Below, piece by piece: positions 15,566-22,584 of a stretch of DNA of 32,790 nt (within the stretch, counting starts at the first letter, position 1; the number at the start of each line of letters is the position of its first letter). The stretch lies in the IMG/VR virus record IMGVR_UViG_3300044822_000152, positions 1 to 32,790 of that record, one strand, 5' to 3'. Made by a program: the position numbers and the translations under genes. Origin of the DNA: a virus. The notes under the pieces were generated by a model. It made no database searches. It had not been told where the DNA came from and saw only the letters and a list, made by a program, of their open reading frames with translations.

Positions 15566-17099
15566 ATCTTATAGCCCCTAATTTTAACTTGTTACGTAAC
15601 GATTGGTTTAACTGTAACATAAGTTGATCTTTAGATTGCGAATTTTTATTTACATTTATATTGTATAATGTTTTTTCAATTAAAGCGATACGGATCGCAT
15701 CTGCTAAAGTATCGGCGATATCATCAAATCGATGAGCATTAGAAGCAGTAATTTTAGACATATGTTTAATGCACATATCCGCGTGTTTTGCATCTTTTGT
15801 AAAAGATATTCTTTTAGATGCAATATAAGGTTGCATTTCTAAAAAACGTTGAGTTTTTGAACCTGATGATGCGGTTCTTTCTATCTCCCTTATTTGCATT
15901 CCCCTTAATTCACGAAGCACACTTAATAGTGTAACGCCAGTCGATTTCTTTTCGATGGCAGCGAGTAAGGGAGGATTTTTATGTAGAGTACAAAAGGAAT
16001 AAAAATCAATAAAAGCATCTTTTAAATCCTTTGGTTCAATTCTAAGCTCTATGCAATCAAGCCAGTGAAGGCCAAGTTCATTAGTCTTCTTTCCCATTGT
16101 TTCAATGTTATAAACTCCCCAAAATGAAAATACAGTTGCATCATTCCAGCTTTTTGACGTTTCGGCTGTATCTGCTGTAATAAACGATGTCATAATTGTT
16201 GGTTCTTCATCCAACATTATCCACCATTCAGGTTTGAATAAACCACCTCCCGCTGGCAATGGGTCTTGTTGATATTGGGAAGCAAAAACATATGGCGATT
16301 TTTCTTGTAATGCTAAAAGTTTTTCTTTGGGCATCATTTCTGGATAAAGAGCATTACCATGTTCATCTAAGCCTTTTAAAATAGTAGTATCCCAAATATC
16401 AACGTCTCTACCACTTGTTAGAAATTCAGTTAAATCAGCTTCGTGTACACGCTGACCAATATATATTATAGGCACGTTAATACCACGAGCACGTTGACGT
16501 ATGGTTTCATCGTAATTATTAATTACATTTTGGCGCACTGTATCTGAATGTGCTTCGTCGGGTTTATGCGCATCATCGATTATTACTGCACCACTAAATC
16601 TATCTAATCCAGGTAAGCCCGCATCTTGTCCAGTAATTGCACCTCCAGATCCAAATGCTTTAATAGAACCGCCTGCCATCGTTTTAAATGAATCTTTGGC
16701 TCTTGATTCTGGGTCAATGTGGACATTAAATAAATGTTGATACATCCGAGATGACACGACTGATTTAATAAAAGCAGTGTGTTTAACTGCAAGCTCATGT
16801 GAATAAGAAATGTAAAGAAAGTTTGAGTCTGGATAACTAGCCCAACACCAAGCTGCAAACATACTTACGAGTGTGGATTTGCCTGAACCTGGAGGTAAGT
16901 TTATTATCTCGCGAAGTATTTCGAGTCTTTTTATTTGCGTTAAAGTGCGACAAACAATAACGTGATGAGATTCACGGCTGACAGGTTTAGATACTATAAA
17001 TTCACGATTAGTTAAATGTTTGAAAAAGAACTGAGTAAAACTTAAAAGGGAACCTCTAAGTTCTGAGGCTAATTCTTCGTTGTATTGATTTATTTGCAT
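15549..17099 (-). CDS. terL: Terminase large subunit
   Basis: 516 aa. Walker A is LPPGSGKST at about 68-76 and Walker B is AVIIDD at 171-176. The nuclease domain has D310 in ITADTAET, a central AAIEKKSTGV segment, and a C-terminal DDIADTLADA with the expected acidic residues. This is the packaging motor ATPase and nuclease that pumps and cuts the DNA concatemer. Its end overlaps the portal start. Unusually, about 2 kb of tiny genes separate it from the small subunit. Confidence 0.88.
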   Translation of the reverse strand: MQINQYNEELASELRGSLLSFTQFFFKHLTNREFIVSKPVSRESHHVIVCRTLTQIKRLEILREIINLPPGSGKSTLVSMFAAWCWASYPDSNFLYISYSHELAVKHTAFIKSVVSSRMYQHLFNVHIDPESRAKDSFKTMAGGSIKAFGSGGAITGQDAGLPGLDRFSGAVIIDDAHKPDEAHSDTVRQNVINNYDETIRQRARGINVPIIYIGQRVHEADLTEFLTSGRDVDIWDTTILKGLDEHGNALYPEMMPKEKLLALQEKSPYVFASQYQQDPLPAGGGLFKPEWWIMLDEEPTIMTSFITADTAETSKSWNDATVFSFWGVYNIETMGKKTNELGLHWLDCIELRIEPKDLKDAFIDFYSFCTLHKNPPLLAAIEKKSTGVTLLSVLRELRGMQIREIERTASSGSKTQRFLEMQPYIASKRISFTKDAKHADMCIKHMSKITASNAHRFDDIADTLADAIRIALIEKTLYNINVNKNSQSKDQLMLQLNQSLRNKLKLGAIRYGGNS

Positions 17100-17146
17100 T
17101 CATGGAGAATAGCATATGCGTAGTTCAATCACAAAATATCATCATT

Positions 17147-17311
17147 TTAATCTTTTTTATTTAACATATAACAGTTTATAATATCTCCCATGTTGAACAA
17201 TAATGTTCTTATAAATAGTAATTTTGTTTCATCAAATTGAGATGACTGGAGATCTATCTGAATGTGTTGATTGATATGATTTAAATCTTTTCTTATGGTT
17301 TCTAAATCCAT
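17147..17311 (-). CDS. 54-aa small protein upstream of terL
   Basis: Starts MDLETIRKDLNHINQHIQID and ends CYMLNKKD; likely two helices. Acidic and basic residues are mixed and there are no zinc cysteines. It is the last small gene before terL. Moderate support from length, frame and close packing with its upstream neighbour. Confidence 0.5.
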   Translation of the reverse strand: MDLETIRKDLNHINQHIQIDLQSSQFDETKLLFIRTLLFNMGDIINCYMLNKKD

Positions 17312-17326
17312 TACCAATAACCTGTA

Positions 17327-17500
17327 TTATGTTGATTCTATTAATTTTATAACTTCCTTTAAACATTCAATACAAAAATGCTGACAACAATCGTAACAAG
17401 CATTTGCACGAAAGCATTTGATATCTAATAATTTTTTATTACATATTTCACATTCATTCCATTTATCACCAATAGTTAAATGAAAAGGATCTATAGTCAT
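17327..17500 (-). CDS. 57-aa Cys-rich zinc-binding microprotein
   Basis: Contains ECEIC, C, ANACYDCCQHFCIEC: seven or more cysteines with one His in RING/zinc-ribbon-like spacing (CxxC, C, CxxC, HxCxxC). Its ATG overlaps the stop of the upstream 76-aa gene (ATGA), so it is probably translationally coupled. Probable protein- or nucleic-acid-binding zinc domain; no family recognised. Confidence 0.55.
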   Translation of the reverse strand: MTIDPFHLTIGDKWNECEICNKKLLDIKCFRANACYDCCQHFCIECLKEVIKLIEST

Positions 17501-17727
17501 TCTTCATCCCACGTAGGAAATGGTATCATTACTCTAAACTCAGGCGGATCTACATAGTTTATGAACGACTTTTGCAATTCATCCGGTTCTCCACAAAAAT
17601 ATGAATAAGAATAATATAGATTAGATGCACGTAATTCGTTCATTTCGTTTGGTGTCATCTTCCTACCACATTCATTTGTGCAATTTGGTGATGCACAGTA
17701 AGTTTTATCTTTGAAGCAAAGCGTCAT
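17497..17727 (-). CDS. 76-aa protein with N-terminal Cys cluster
   Basis: The N-terminal 21 residues hold CFKDKTYCASPNCTNECG, a short metal-binding type cluster, followed by an ordinary soluble segment ending in FPTWDEE. Its start overlaps the end of the DUF551-like gene by 4 bases (ATGA). Function unknown. Confidence 0.6.
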   Translation of the reverse strand: MTLCFKDKTYCASPNCTNECGRKMTPNEMNELRASNLYYSYSYFCGEPDELQKSFINYVDPPEFRVMIPFPTWDEE

Positions 17728-17936
17728 TCTTCTTCAATTTCTATGATTTCTATGGGATCTGGAATGCAAAAGTGAGTAATATTATCACAATATTTCAAAC
17801 AAACTTCTGTCCATGTGTCACGCCATCCATATTCGGGACATAAAAAAGCAAGTCCTATACTATTATTTTTGTCTTTAATGAAAACAGATGTATCAAATGG
17901 AGGCTTATATTTCTTTACGCTGAGCCATTTCATCAA
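17724..17936 (-). CDS. DUF551-like small phage protein
   Basis: 70 aa. The order WLSVKKYKPPFDTSVFIKD, a WRDTW segment, THFCIPDP and an acidic tail matches the short DUF551 family found widely in phages (W-x-S/V ... P ... V ... ITH ... P). No biochemical role is known to me. It is coupled to the downstream gene by a 4-base overlap. Confidence 0.6.
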   Translation of the reverse strand: MMKWLSVKKYKPPFDTSVFIKDKNNSIGLAFLCPEYGWRDTWTEVCLKYCDNITHFCIPDPIEIIEIEEE

Positions 17937-18015
17937 TATATTCCTTGTGGGATTTGAGTTTTTCTACGATTTCTTTATGTTCTTCAATAGAACTGCCATT
18001 TAGGATTAAGCCCAT
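17905..18015 (-). CDS. 36-aa possible helical microprotein
   Basis: MGLILNGSSIEEHKEIVEKL, then SHKEYIDEMAQRKEI. It fills the gap between two neighbours in the packed operon and ends 32 bases inside the next gene. An upstream TTG at 18027 could also start it. No good ribosome site is visible, so this call is weak. Confidence 0.3.
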   Translation of the reverse strand: MGLILNGSSIEEHKEIVEKLKSHKEYIDEMAQRKEI

Positions 18016-18035
18016 CCACGTATTCAAATCTTTGT

Positions 18036-18218
18036 CTATTTCTTGATCTTTTTCTTTATTTCTTTCTCTTCTACCGCATCACAGGGTTTATTGCATTCTT
18101 TACACTTATGAGAATATTCGCCCAATTCTTCGAGATTTATCCCTGTGTCCGAATAAAAGGCATATTTTCCGCATTCACTGATAATCCATACATAAGCTTG
18201 GCAACAGTTACTTTTCAT
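18036..18218 (-). CDS. 60-aa zinc-ribbon microprotein (MKSNCCQA family)
   Basis: Starts MKSNCCQAYV and later has HKCKECNKPC, giving CC and CxxC plus C as a likely zinc site; the tail is Lys-rich. It is a paralogue of the adjacent 32-aa gene and shares a 25-bp identical start region. The ATG overlaps that gene's TGA (ATGA). Confidence 0.6.
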   Translation of the reverse strand: MKSNCCQAYVWIISECGKYAFYSDTGINLEELGEYSHKCKECNKPCDAVEEKEIKKKIKK

Positions 18219-18219
18219 T
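18195..18219. repeat. 25-bp direct repeat, copy 1
   Basis: Identical to 18290-18314. It spans the start codon and first seven to eight codons of the two MKSNCCQA paralogues, and marks a tandem duplication. Confidence 0.8.
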
Positions 18220-18313
18220 TCGCATCACACGCCTTATTGCATTTATCGCAAACATAATACTTTGTGGTTCTGCCTTCAACTCGTAGTTCAGCTTGGCAAC
18301 AGTTACTTTTCAT
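18215..18313 (-). CDS. 32-aa zinc-ribbon microprotein (MKSNCCQA family)
   Basis: MKSNCCQAELRV, then a loop and VCDKCNKACDAK. It is a minimal single zinc ribbon: CC, CxxC, C. It lies next to its 60-aa paralogue with a 4-base overlap. The conserved cysteines in both copies support real coding despite the size. Confidence 0.55.
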   Translation of the reverse strand: MKSNCCQAELRVEGRTTKYYVCDKCNKACDAK

Positions 18314-18314
18314 T
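18290..18314. repeat. 25-bp direct repeat, copy 2
   Basis: Identical to 18195-18219. Encodes the start of the 32-aa zinc-ribbon gene. Confidence 0.8.
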
Positions 18315-18379
18315 GTTTAATTTCTTCCCTAAAAGTTCCCATTCTTCATCTACAGACAAATGGTGCTTCTTTTTTGTAG

Positions 18380-18727
18380 TCAGTCATTTTGTATTAAATT
18401 ATATTGAGTAGCACATTGATTGCATTGAATTAGCCAACGCCATTTATTATCAGAAAATAAACATGTTTGATGTAAAAGTGTAAAAGATGAACAATTTATA
18501 CACTTTAAAGGCGATTCTTTACCCATTTTTCCCACATCGGGAATATCGTTCTGATGGAGAACCATCTTATCCTGAAGCCGCTGCAAATCAATTGCGGCAT
18601 CCCAACATGCATGAAAATCGTCGCGATCTAAGTTCATGCGAAGATAATCTTTCATCAGAGCTATTTGTTTTTTGATTTCATCGGAATTCATGATTTTAAA
18701 ATGAAACCTCTTTTTTATACTCATCAT
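18380..18727 (-). CDS. Zinc-ribbon protein, up to 115 aa
   Basis: The C-terminus has LKCINCSSF and LIQCNQCATQYN, two CxxC pairs making a typical zinc ribbon. The middle is helical. Two starts are possible: the ATG at 18727, inside the upstream gene, or MNSDE at 18691 just after it; the latter gives 103 aa. A nucleic-acid- or protein-binding role is inferred from the ribbon. Confidence 0.6.
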   Translation of the reverse strand: MMSIKKRFHFKIMNSDEIKKQIALMKDYLRMNLDRDDFHACWDAAIDLQRLQDKMVLHQNDIPDVGKMGKESPLKCINCSSFTLLHQTCLFSDNKWRWLIQCNQCATQYNLIQND

Positions 18728-18905
18728 TAGTTTCTTTTATTTTTGACCAAACCTTTTCAAATAACCATTTATGCGTATATTTTTTTTTATCTATTCTTTT
18801 AAGTTCTTCGGTCATCACATCAATTGAAGTTTTTTGAACAATTAAATTCCATTTTAAATACCCATGTAATTTAAAAGCATTCGTGCTTAATTTTTTTTTA
18901 ACCAT
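18696..18905 (-). CDS. 69-aa unrecognised basic protein
   Basis: Lys-rich, with YLKWNLIVQKTSIDVMTEEL followed by KRIDKKKYTHKWLFEKVW. It is within the closely packed small-gene series upstream of terL. No family recognised; no cysteine clusters. Confidence 0.5.
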   Translation of the reverse strand: MVKKKLSTNAFKLHGYLKWNLIVQKTSIDVMTEELKRIDKKKYTHKWLFEKVWSKIKETNDEYKKEVSF

Positions 18906-18911
18906 AATTCT

Positions 18912-19067
18912 CTATTTCTTTTTCTTTTTAGACTTTGATTTGCCTTCAGCCTTGCGTTGAACTGAATAAGCAGCGGCAACGGCTTGATCTGGTTTATGAC
19001 CAGCAGCAATCATTTCTTTTATATTGAATTCACGAGCTTTTTTGCTAGAACTTTTTTTAAGAGGCAT
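18912..19067 (-). CDS. 51-aa Lys/Ser-rich small protein
   Basis: MPLKKSSSKKAREFNIKEMI, then AAGHKPDQAVAAAYS, ending in a run of Lys. The pattern of an MPLKK(G/S)SSKK start with a later (K)PxQAVAxA segment is common in small phage proteins of unknown role. The ATG follows the small-terminase TAA directly, and AAGGA sits upstream. Confidence 0.65.
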   Translation of the reverse strand: MPLKKSSSKKAREFNIKEMIAAGHKPDQAVAAAYSVQRKAEGKSKSKKKKK

Positions 19068-19430
19068 TTAATAATCCTTCCGGTTTTTAGCATCCAAACT
19101 CTCACGCAATGCTTTAATTTCTTTATTTAAATCATCACTGGATTCAAGATTTATTCTATTATCTTCTGTGCGCCATCTAGCCCTAGTCTTAAGCCAAAAT
19201 ATAATTGCGCTCAAGTCTTCTTCTTTAACAGCTTTTTTATATAACTTATTAGCAACTTCAGCATTTGCATGTGTTTGCGCAATATCTAGCTCTCTGCGAT
19301 AAAATCGCGTGAGCGTATCAGGAGAAATCCCTAAATATTTAGCAATATCTTCATTCGTATTACCAAAACTTTTTAATGCGGATACTTTAACTTTGTTTTC
19401 ATCTGTAACTTTGTGTGAAGGAGTTGGCAT
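19068..19430 (-). CDS. terS: Terminase small subunit
   Basis: 120 aa. It has an N-terminal HTH (NTNEDIAKYLGISPDTLTRF) and then a LYKKAVKEEDLSAIIFWLKT segment with RARWRTED, as in many phage small terminases. It recognises the packaging site and hands DNA to the large subunit. AGAGGTGCAG precedes the ATG. It is followed by small genes rather than by terL. Confidence 0.75.
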   Translation of the reverse strand: MPTPSHKVTDENKVKVSALKSFGNTNEDIAKYLGISPDTLTRFYRRELDIAQTHANAEVANKLYKKAVKEEDLSAIIFWLKTRARWRTEDNRINLESSDDLNKEIKALRESLDAKNRKDY

Positions 19431-19442
19431 TCTGCACCTCTT

Positions 19443-19694
19443 TTATAATTCCGCAGATAATTCTTTTTTTAAGCGTACTTTTCGTTTAGGTAACTCATCT
19501 GTCGGGGAAGATTCTTCAAAAGATTTTTTCTCTTTCATGACTTGTTCGAGAGTTTTTACCTTTCCCTCTCCGTTGCACATTGGGCAATTTACTAATATCC
19601 CACCTGAATTTACAGTTGAATAAGCATTGTTTCCAACTTGATACATTTTCTTTTGCCCGCGACAACGCATACAGCTCATATATCCTTCTTCCAT
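19443..19694 (-). CDS. DnaJ-type zinc-finger small protein
   Basis: 83 aa. CMRCRGQKKMY and CPMCNGEGKV give two CxxCxG motifs typical of the DnaJ central zinc domain, in a protein far too short to be DnaJ. The C-terminal half is charged. GGAGG precedes the ATG. It is the first gene of the late minus-strand series, 12 bases before terS. Possible role in coat or terminase handling by analogy with zinc-finger chaperones; unproven. Confidence 0.6.
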   Translation of the reverse strand: MEEGYMSCMRCRGQKKMYQVGNNAYSTVNSGGILVNCPMCNGEGKVKTLEQVMKEKKSFEESSPTDELPKRKVRLKKELSAEL

Positions 19695-19851
19695 GAATCC
19701 TCCATTGATCTTATTTTACAACACATTTAAGAATTTTGTAAGATTAGTTGAAAATTGAAAAAAAGTATAATAAGTTTATTTTGAATTTGTGTTACCCGCC
19801 ATGAGGGGAAATGTCATGGTAAATCTCCCACCCAAACAAATAGAACGGCTA
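19695..19851 (-). promoter_or_regulatory. Intergenic region with two hairpins
   Basis: It separates the protease gene from the start of the late operon. CCATGA (19799-19804) pairs with TCATGG (19814-19819). CCCAAACA (19831-19838) pairs with TGTTTGGG (19856-19863), overlapping the protease stop. No strong T-tract follows on the minus strand. A late promoter is expected here but no convincing -35/-10 pair was found. Confidence 0.35.
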
Positions 19852-20778
19852 TCAATGTTTGGGTTCTCCTTCCCACACTTCTGTTGTATCTAATACCATT
19901 TTGCTAAAATAAGCATAAGACATGTAATAGTTACCAGAATCGCCCATTGTATCTGACCAAGAATTTCGTATTTTTAAAAGCTCTTGCTCATCATCATAAC
20001 CAATTATCAAAACTTCATGTCCTGCTTGTGGATTACTACAAAAATTTGCTGATTTTCCTTGTTTACAAGCCCAAAGACCACCCTTTTTCTTTTCATCATC
20101 TACAATTAAATCAAATCCACGGGTAGCTAGACTATTTTTTTGCAACTGAAATCCTACAAGTACGCGATGACCATTTTTTAAAGCCGCTTTAACAATATCC
20201 ACAGAACTTTTATTGTTGTAACTATAATCGATTTGAGCAATTTTTTCAGATGCGCCTTTATCCACGAGTTTTTTATAATTATCCACAGACAAAGACACAT
20301 GAGGAACAGGGTAATGATTATCGCAAACATTTTGTTTTACGACTCCATATTGTTTAAGAGGCTTTAAAATTTGCGAAGGGTAATAAGCACCGTCCCAATA
20401 ATCTTGACCCAATCCATAATCTAGCTCAAGCGAACATTGTTGTGAAATAAAATCACCTTCACCCAATATTGCATTCAATGCGGCTGTTGTAGAAAAAGTT
20501 ACACAAGTGCCATACAATCCTTGGTCTAAAACAGGTACATCATTCATTCCCAAATCAATTTCAAATTTACTTGAAATACCTTTTGAATAGTCTTTTTCTG
20601 ATTGCAGATTTAAAGACGTGTCAAATTTAGAAATTTGTTCGTCACTAAATTTTATGAGTTTTACATGTTTATTTTCTGCGATTTTTATAAAATCAGCATC
20701 GATTTCTCGAAGACAGTTATCTATGAAAGCACCACAAGTAACGACAAGGGCAGCGACCAAAGGGAAAAGTGCTTTCAT
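19852..20778 (-). CDS. Secreted papain-family (C1A) cysteine protease
   Basis: 308 aa. Residues 1-17 form a Sec-type signal (charged start, hydrophobic LFPLVAALVV core). The mature part has the complete papain signature: oxyanion Gln86 and nucleophile Cys92 in VLDQGLYGTCVTFST, His254 in AGHEVLIIGYDDE, and Asn272 in IRNSWSDTMGDSG. Six other cysteines (15, 22, 115, 152, 238, 247) could form disulfides. Residues about 23-78 look like a propeptide. It should be active in the periplasm or outside the cell. C1A proteases are unusual in phages; eukaryote-associated bacteria such as Legionella carry comparable ones. AGGAG precedes the ATG. It is coupled to the 53-aa membrane gene upstream. Confidence 0.88.
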   Translation of the reverse strand: MKALFPLVAALVVTCGAFIDNCLREIDADFIKIAENKHVKLIKFSDEQISKFDTSLNLQSEKDYSKGISSKFEIDLGMNDVPVLDQGLYGTCVTFSTTAALNAILGEGDFISQQCSLELDYGLGQDYWDGAYYPSQILKPLKQYGVVKQNVCDNHYPVPHVSLSVDNYKKLVDKGASEKIAQIDYSYNNKSSVDIVKAALKNGHRVLVGFQLQKNSLATRGFDLIVDDEKKKGGLWACKQGKSANFCSNPQAGHEVLIIGYDDEQELLKIRNSWSDTMGDSGNYYMSYAYFSKMVLDTTEVWEGEPKH

Positions 20779-20787
20779 GGCAGTCTC

Positions 20788-20949
20788 CTAATGATTAGAT
20801 TTTACGTGTTCCTGTAACTTTTCAATTTTATGATTTAAATCTTGATGCACTTGTTTTCCCTGATATTGATTATATCCCAATAAAACAGCAAAGACTGCCA
20901 TTAAAACTTTGTATAATAATTCAGGCCATTGTTTTTTCCAATCAGGCAT
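20788..20949 (-). CDS. 53-aa single-span membrane protein upstream of protease
   Basis: MPDWKKQWPELLYKVLMAVF, then AVLLGYNQY, then a polar helix QVHQDLNHKIEKLQEHVKSNH. It has one membrane span and a cytoplasmic or periplasmic coiled coil. AAGGAAAA precedes the ATG. Its stop codon overlaps the protease ribosome site, so the two are cotranscribed and probably coupled. The shape is holin-like or like a small immunity/anchor protein; which one cannot be decided. Confidence 0.6.
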   Translation of the reverse strand: MPDWKKQWPELLYKVLMAVFAVLLGYNQYQGKQVHQDLNHKIEKLQEHVKSNH

Positions 20950-21007
20950 AATTTTCCTTTTTATTAAATGTTAATATAATAGTATCACAATTAAAAAAGG
21001 AGATGCA
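20950..21007. promoter_or_regulatory. Divergent promoter region
   Basis: 58 bases between the protease operon and the plus-strand early genes. It contains a perfect TATAAT at 20975-20980 for the plus strand with a weak -35 (about 20952). The minus-strand promoter is not clear. Confidence 0.45.
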
Positions 21008-21226
21008 ATGGACAGGTATCGCGGAAGTTCAAAATTTTATAAATCTAAATTCATTAGACCAGAAAAGGAATCGACTAAATTGCATTTGCTTTGTGGTAAA
21101 TGTGAATTGCTTCACTTAATTCCTAATCTTGATTCAAATTACTTTTGCTCTTGTGGAAATCAAATGATAGAACATTTAAATAATCGAACAAATATAAAAG
21201 CAAAAGAGATACAATTTAAGCAATGA
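21008..21226 (+). CDS. 72-aa zinc-ribbon early protein
   Basis: LLCGKCELL and YFCSCGNQM form two CxxC/CxC pairs, a zinc ribbon; the N-terminus is basic. AAAGGAGATGCA precedes the ATG. It is the first plus-strand gene after the divergent promoter. Possible nucleic-acid binding. Coupled to the next ORF by an ATGA overlap. Confidence 0.6.
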   Translation: MDRYRGSSKFYKSKFIRPEKESTKLHLLCGKCELLHLIPNLDSNYFCSCGNQMIEHLNNRTNIKAKEIQFKQ

Positions 21227-21396
21227 TTGCTAAAAACGAAAAAAAATGTGATAGTGAAAACAGACAACTCCCGAAAACGCAGAATAATGTCAGGGGCTAT
21301 GTAACTAGCCGCGAGTTACCTAGTAAAATCTGTGCAGTTGCTCCGCGGCACCATAAAAAAAATTTAAAAGTTATCGTTATAAAAAAAACAAATTGA
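21223..21396 (+). CDS. 57-aa unknown early protein
   Basis: Starts MIAKNEKKCDSENRQLPKTQ, with a middle RGYVTSRELPSKICAVAPRH. The ATG overlaps the previous TGA, and its own TGA lies inside the -35 box of the next promoter, exactly as at two later gene ends; this supports real coding. The middle (about 21280-21350) is GC-richer than its surroundings and holds small inverted repeats, so an RNA role is an alternative. Confidence 0.5.
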   Translation: MIAKNEKKCDSENRQLPKTQNNVRGYVTSRELPSKICAVAPRHHKKNLKVIVIKKTN

Positions 21397-21447
21397 CATC
21401 TGTTCATTATTAAACTAATTATATTTCCTTATATTATATGAGGAAAT
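21393..21447 (+). promoter_or_regulatory. Early promoter/operator A with RBS-masking hairpin
   Basis: TTGACA at 21393-21398, palindrome-like GTTCATTATTAAAC at 21402-21415, then an AT-rich -10 region. ATTTCCT (21423-21429) pairs with AGGAAAT (21441-21447), which contains the ribosome site just before the ATG at 21448. Confidence 0.6.
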
Positions 21448-21666
21448 ATGACTAAAATCAAAAATATACCAAATTGGCTTAATGCCTTACCACATGGAAG
21501 ATACAGTTTAAACTTTCTTGCAAAACATACAAACAAACATAAGCAAAGTTTAATTCGTACATTTAAAAATCTTGGTTTAAAAAAAGAATATCAACAGAAT
21601 GAAGGAGCTTGCGTACTTGAAGTTTATTATATTTGGGATGGAAAAGATCATAGGAAAGAATCATGA
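21448..21666 (+). CDS. 72-aa small basic protein, possible DNA-binding
   Basis: Residues about 20-45 (LNFLAKHTNKHKQSLIRTFK) look like a helix-turn-helix. First gene after promoter A; overlaps the exonuclease start by 4 bases (ATGA). It may be a regulator or a recombination accessory protein. Family not recognised. Its ribosome site is inside a hairpin, so translation may be controlled. Confidence 0.55.
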   Translation: MTKIKNIPNWLNALPHGRYSLNFLAKHTNKHKQSLIRTFKNLGLKKEYQQNEGACVLEVYYIWDGKDHRKES

Positions 21667-22511
21667 TTACAGAAGAAATAAGAGTTGAACGGCAAAATTA
21701 TATTGGTGGCAGTGATATTGGCATTATACTTGGTTTATCCAATTTTAAGACTCCTTATCAATTATTTTTAGAAAAAAAGGGAGTATTTATACAAAATACT
21801 GAAGAAAGTCCAAATCAATATTGGGGTAATCTTCTTGAACCTACAATTAGAAAAGAATTTGAGAAGAAAAACTTTGTATCTATTGAATATCCAATCGATA
21901 CAAAACAACATACTTTGTATCCATTTTTAAAAGGTAATTTAGACGGCTTTATTCCTGAATGGAATTCAGTTTTTGAAGTAAAGACAGCTAGTTCATTTAT
22001 GAAAGATAAATGGGGAGAGCCTGGAACAGATCAAATTCCTCAAGATTATCTTGTACAAGTTGCTTTTTATTGTGCTCTTACCAATGCGGATTTTGCTCAT
22101 ATTGCTGTTTTAATAGGTGGAAGTGATTATAGAGAATATAAATATACTCGAAACCATAATTTAGAAGAAAATATTATTAAAGCAGCTTGTGAATTTTGGA
22201 ATAATTTGCAAACAGACATTCCGCCTTTGCCAATAAATATCGATGATTTAAAATTGCGTTGGCCTAATTCTACACCTCACAAAGTGAAAATTATTTCTGA
22301 AGATATTATTTACCACGACTTACATTGTTTTAAAAATACAAAAGAAAGACAAAAGGAATTATCAACAATTGAAGATTCTTACAAATTTCGTTTGATGGAA
22401 TATATGCAAGATTCTGAAGTTTTACACGATAATCAAGGAAAAGTACTCGCCACATGGAAAACAAATAAAATAGGTGTAAGAGTTTTTAATTTAAAAGAAA
22501 ATAAAGATTGA
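21663..22511 (+). CDS. YqaJ/lambda-type exonuclease
   Basis: 282 aa. IGGSDIGIILGLS near residue 14, E59 in WGNLLEP, D94 in KGNLDGFI, and E105-V-K107 in FEVKTAS match the catalytic order of the lambda exonuclease/YqaJ viral recombinase family. QDYLVQVAFYCALT follows as expected. It would resect double-stranded ends 5' to 3' to give single strands for annealing. Its TGA is inside promoter B's -35 box. It likely pairs with the Sak4-like ATPase in the next cassette. Confidence 0.85.
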   Translation: MITEEIRVERQNYIGGSDIGIILGLSNFKTPYQLFLEKKGVFIQNTEESPNQYWGNLLEPTIRKEFEKKNFVSIEYPIDTKQHTLYPFLKGNLDGFIPEWNSVFEVKTASSFMKDKWGEPGTDQIPQDYLVQVAFYCALTNADFAHIAVLIGGSDYREYKYTRNHNLEENIIKAACEFWNNLQTDIPPLPINIDDLKLRWPNSTPHKVKIISEDIIYHDLHCFKNTKERQKELSTIEDSYKFRLMEYMQDSEVLHDNQGKVLATWKTNKIGVRVFNLKENKD

Positions 22512-22584
22512 CAACAGTTCAATATTGAACTAATTGATATTTATCAGCAATTTCGCTGTCCTTAACCCTGAAAGGAAACACACA
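22508..22584 (+). promoter_or_regulatory. Early promoter/operator B with hairpin leader
   Basis: TTGACA at 22508-22513 contains the exonuclease TGA. A perfect 14-bp palindrome, GTTCAATATTGAAC, is at 22517-22530. Leader hairpin CAGC/GCTG (22545-22548, 22555-22558) is followed by CCTTAACCCTGAAAGGAAA before the ATG at 22585. Confidence 0.7.

Noticed and set aside
19831-19863. Hairpin at the protease stop as a strong terminator
   Set aside because: 8-bp stem with a 17-base loop and no following T-run on the minus strand; kept only as a structured region.
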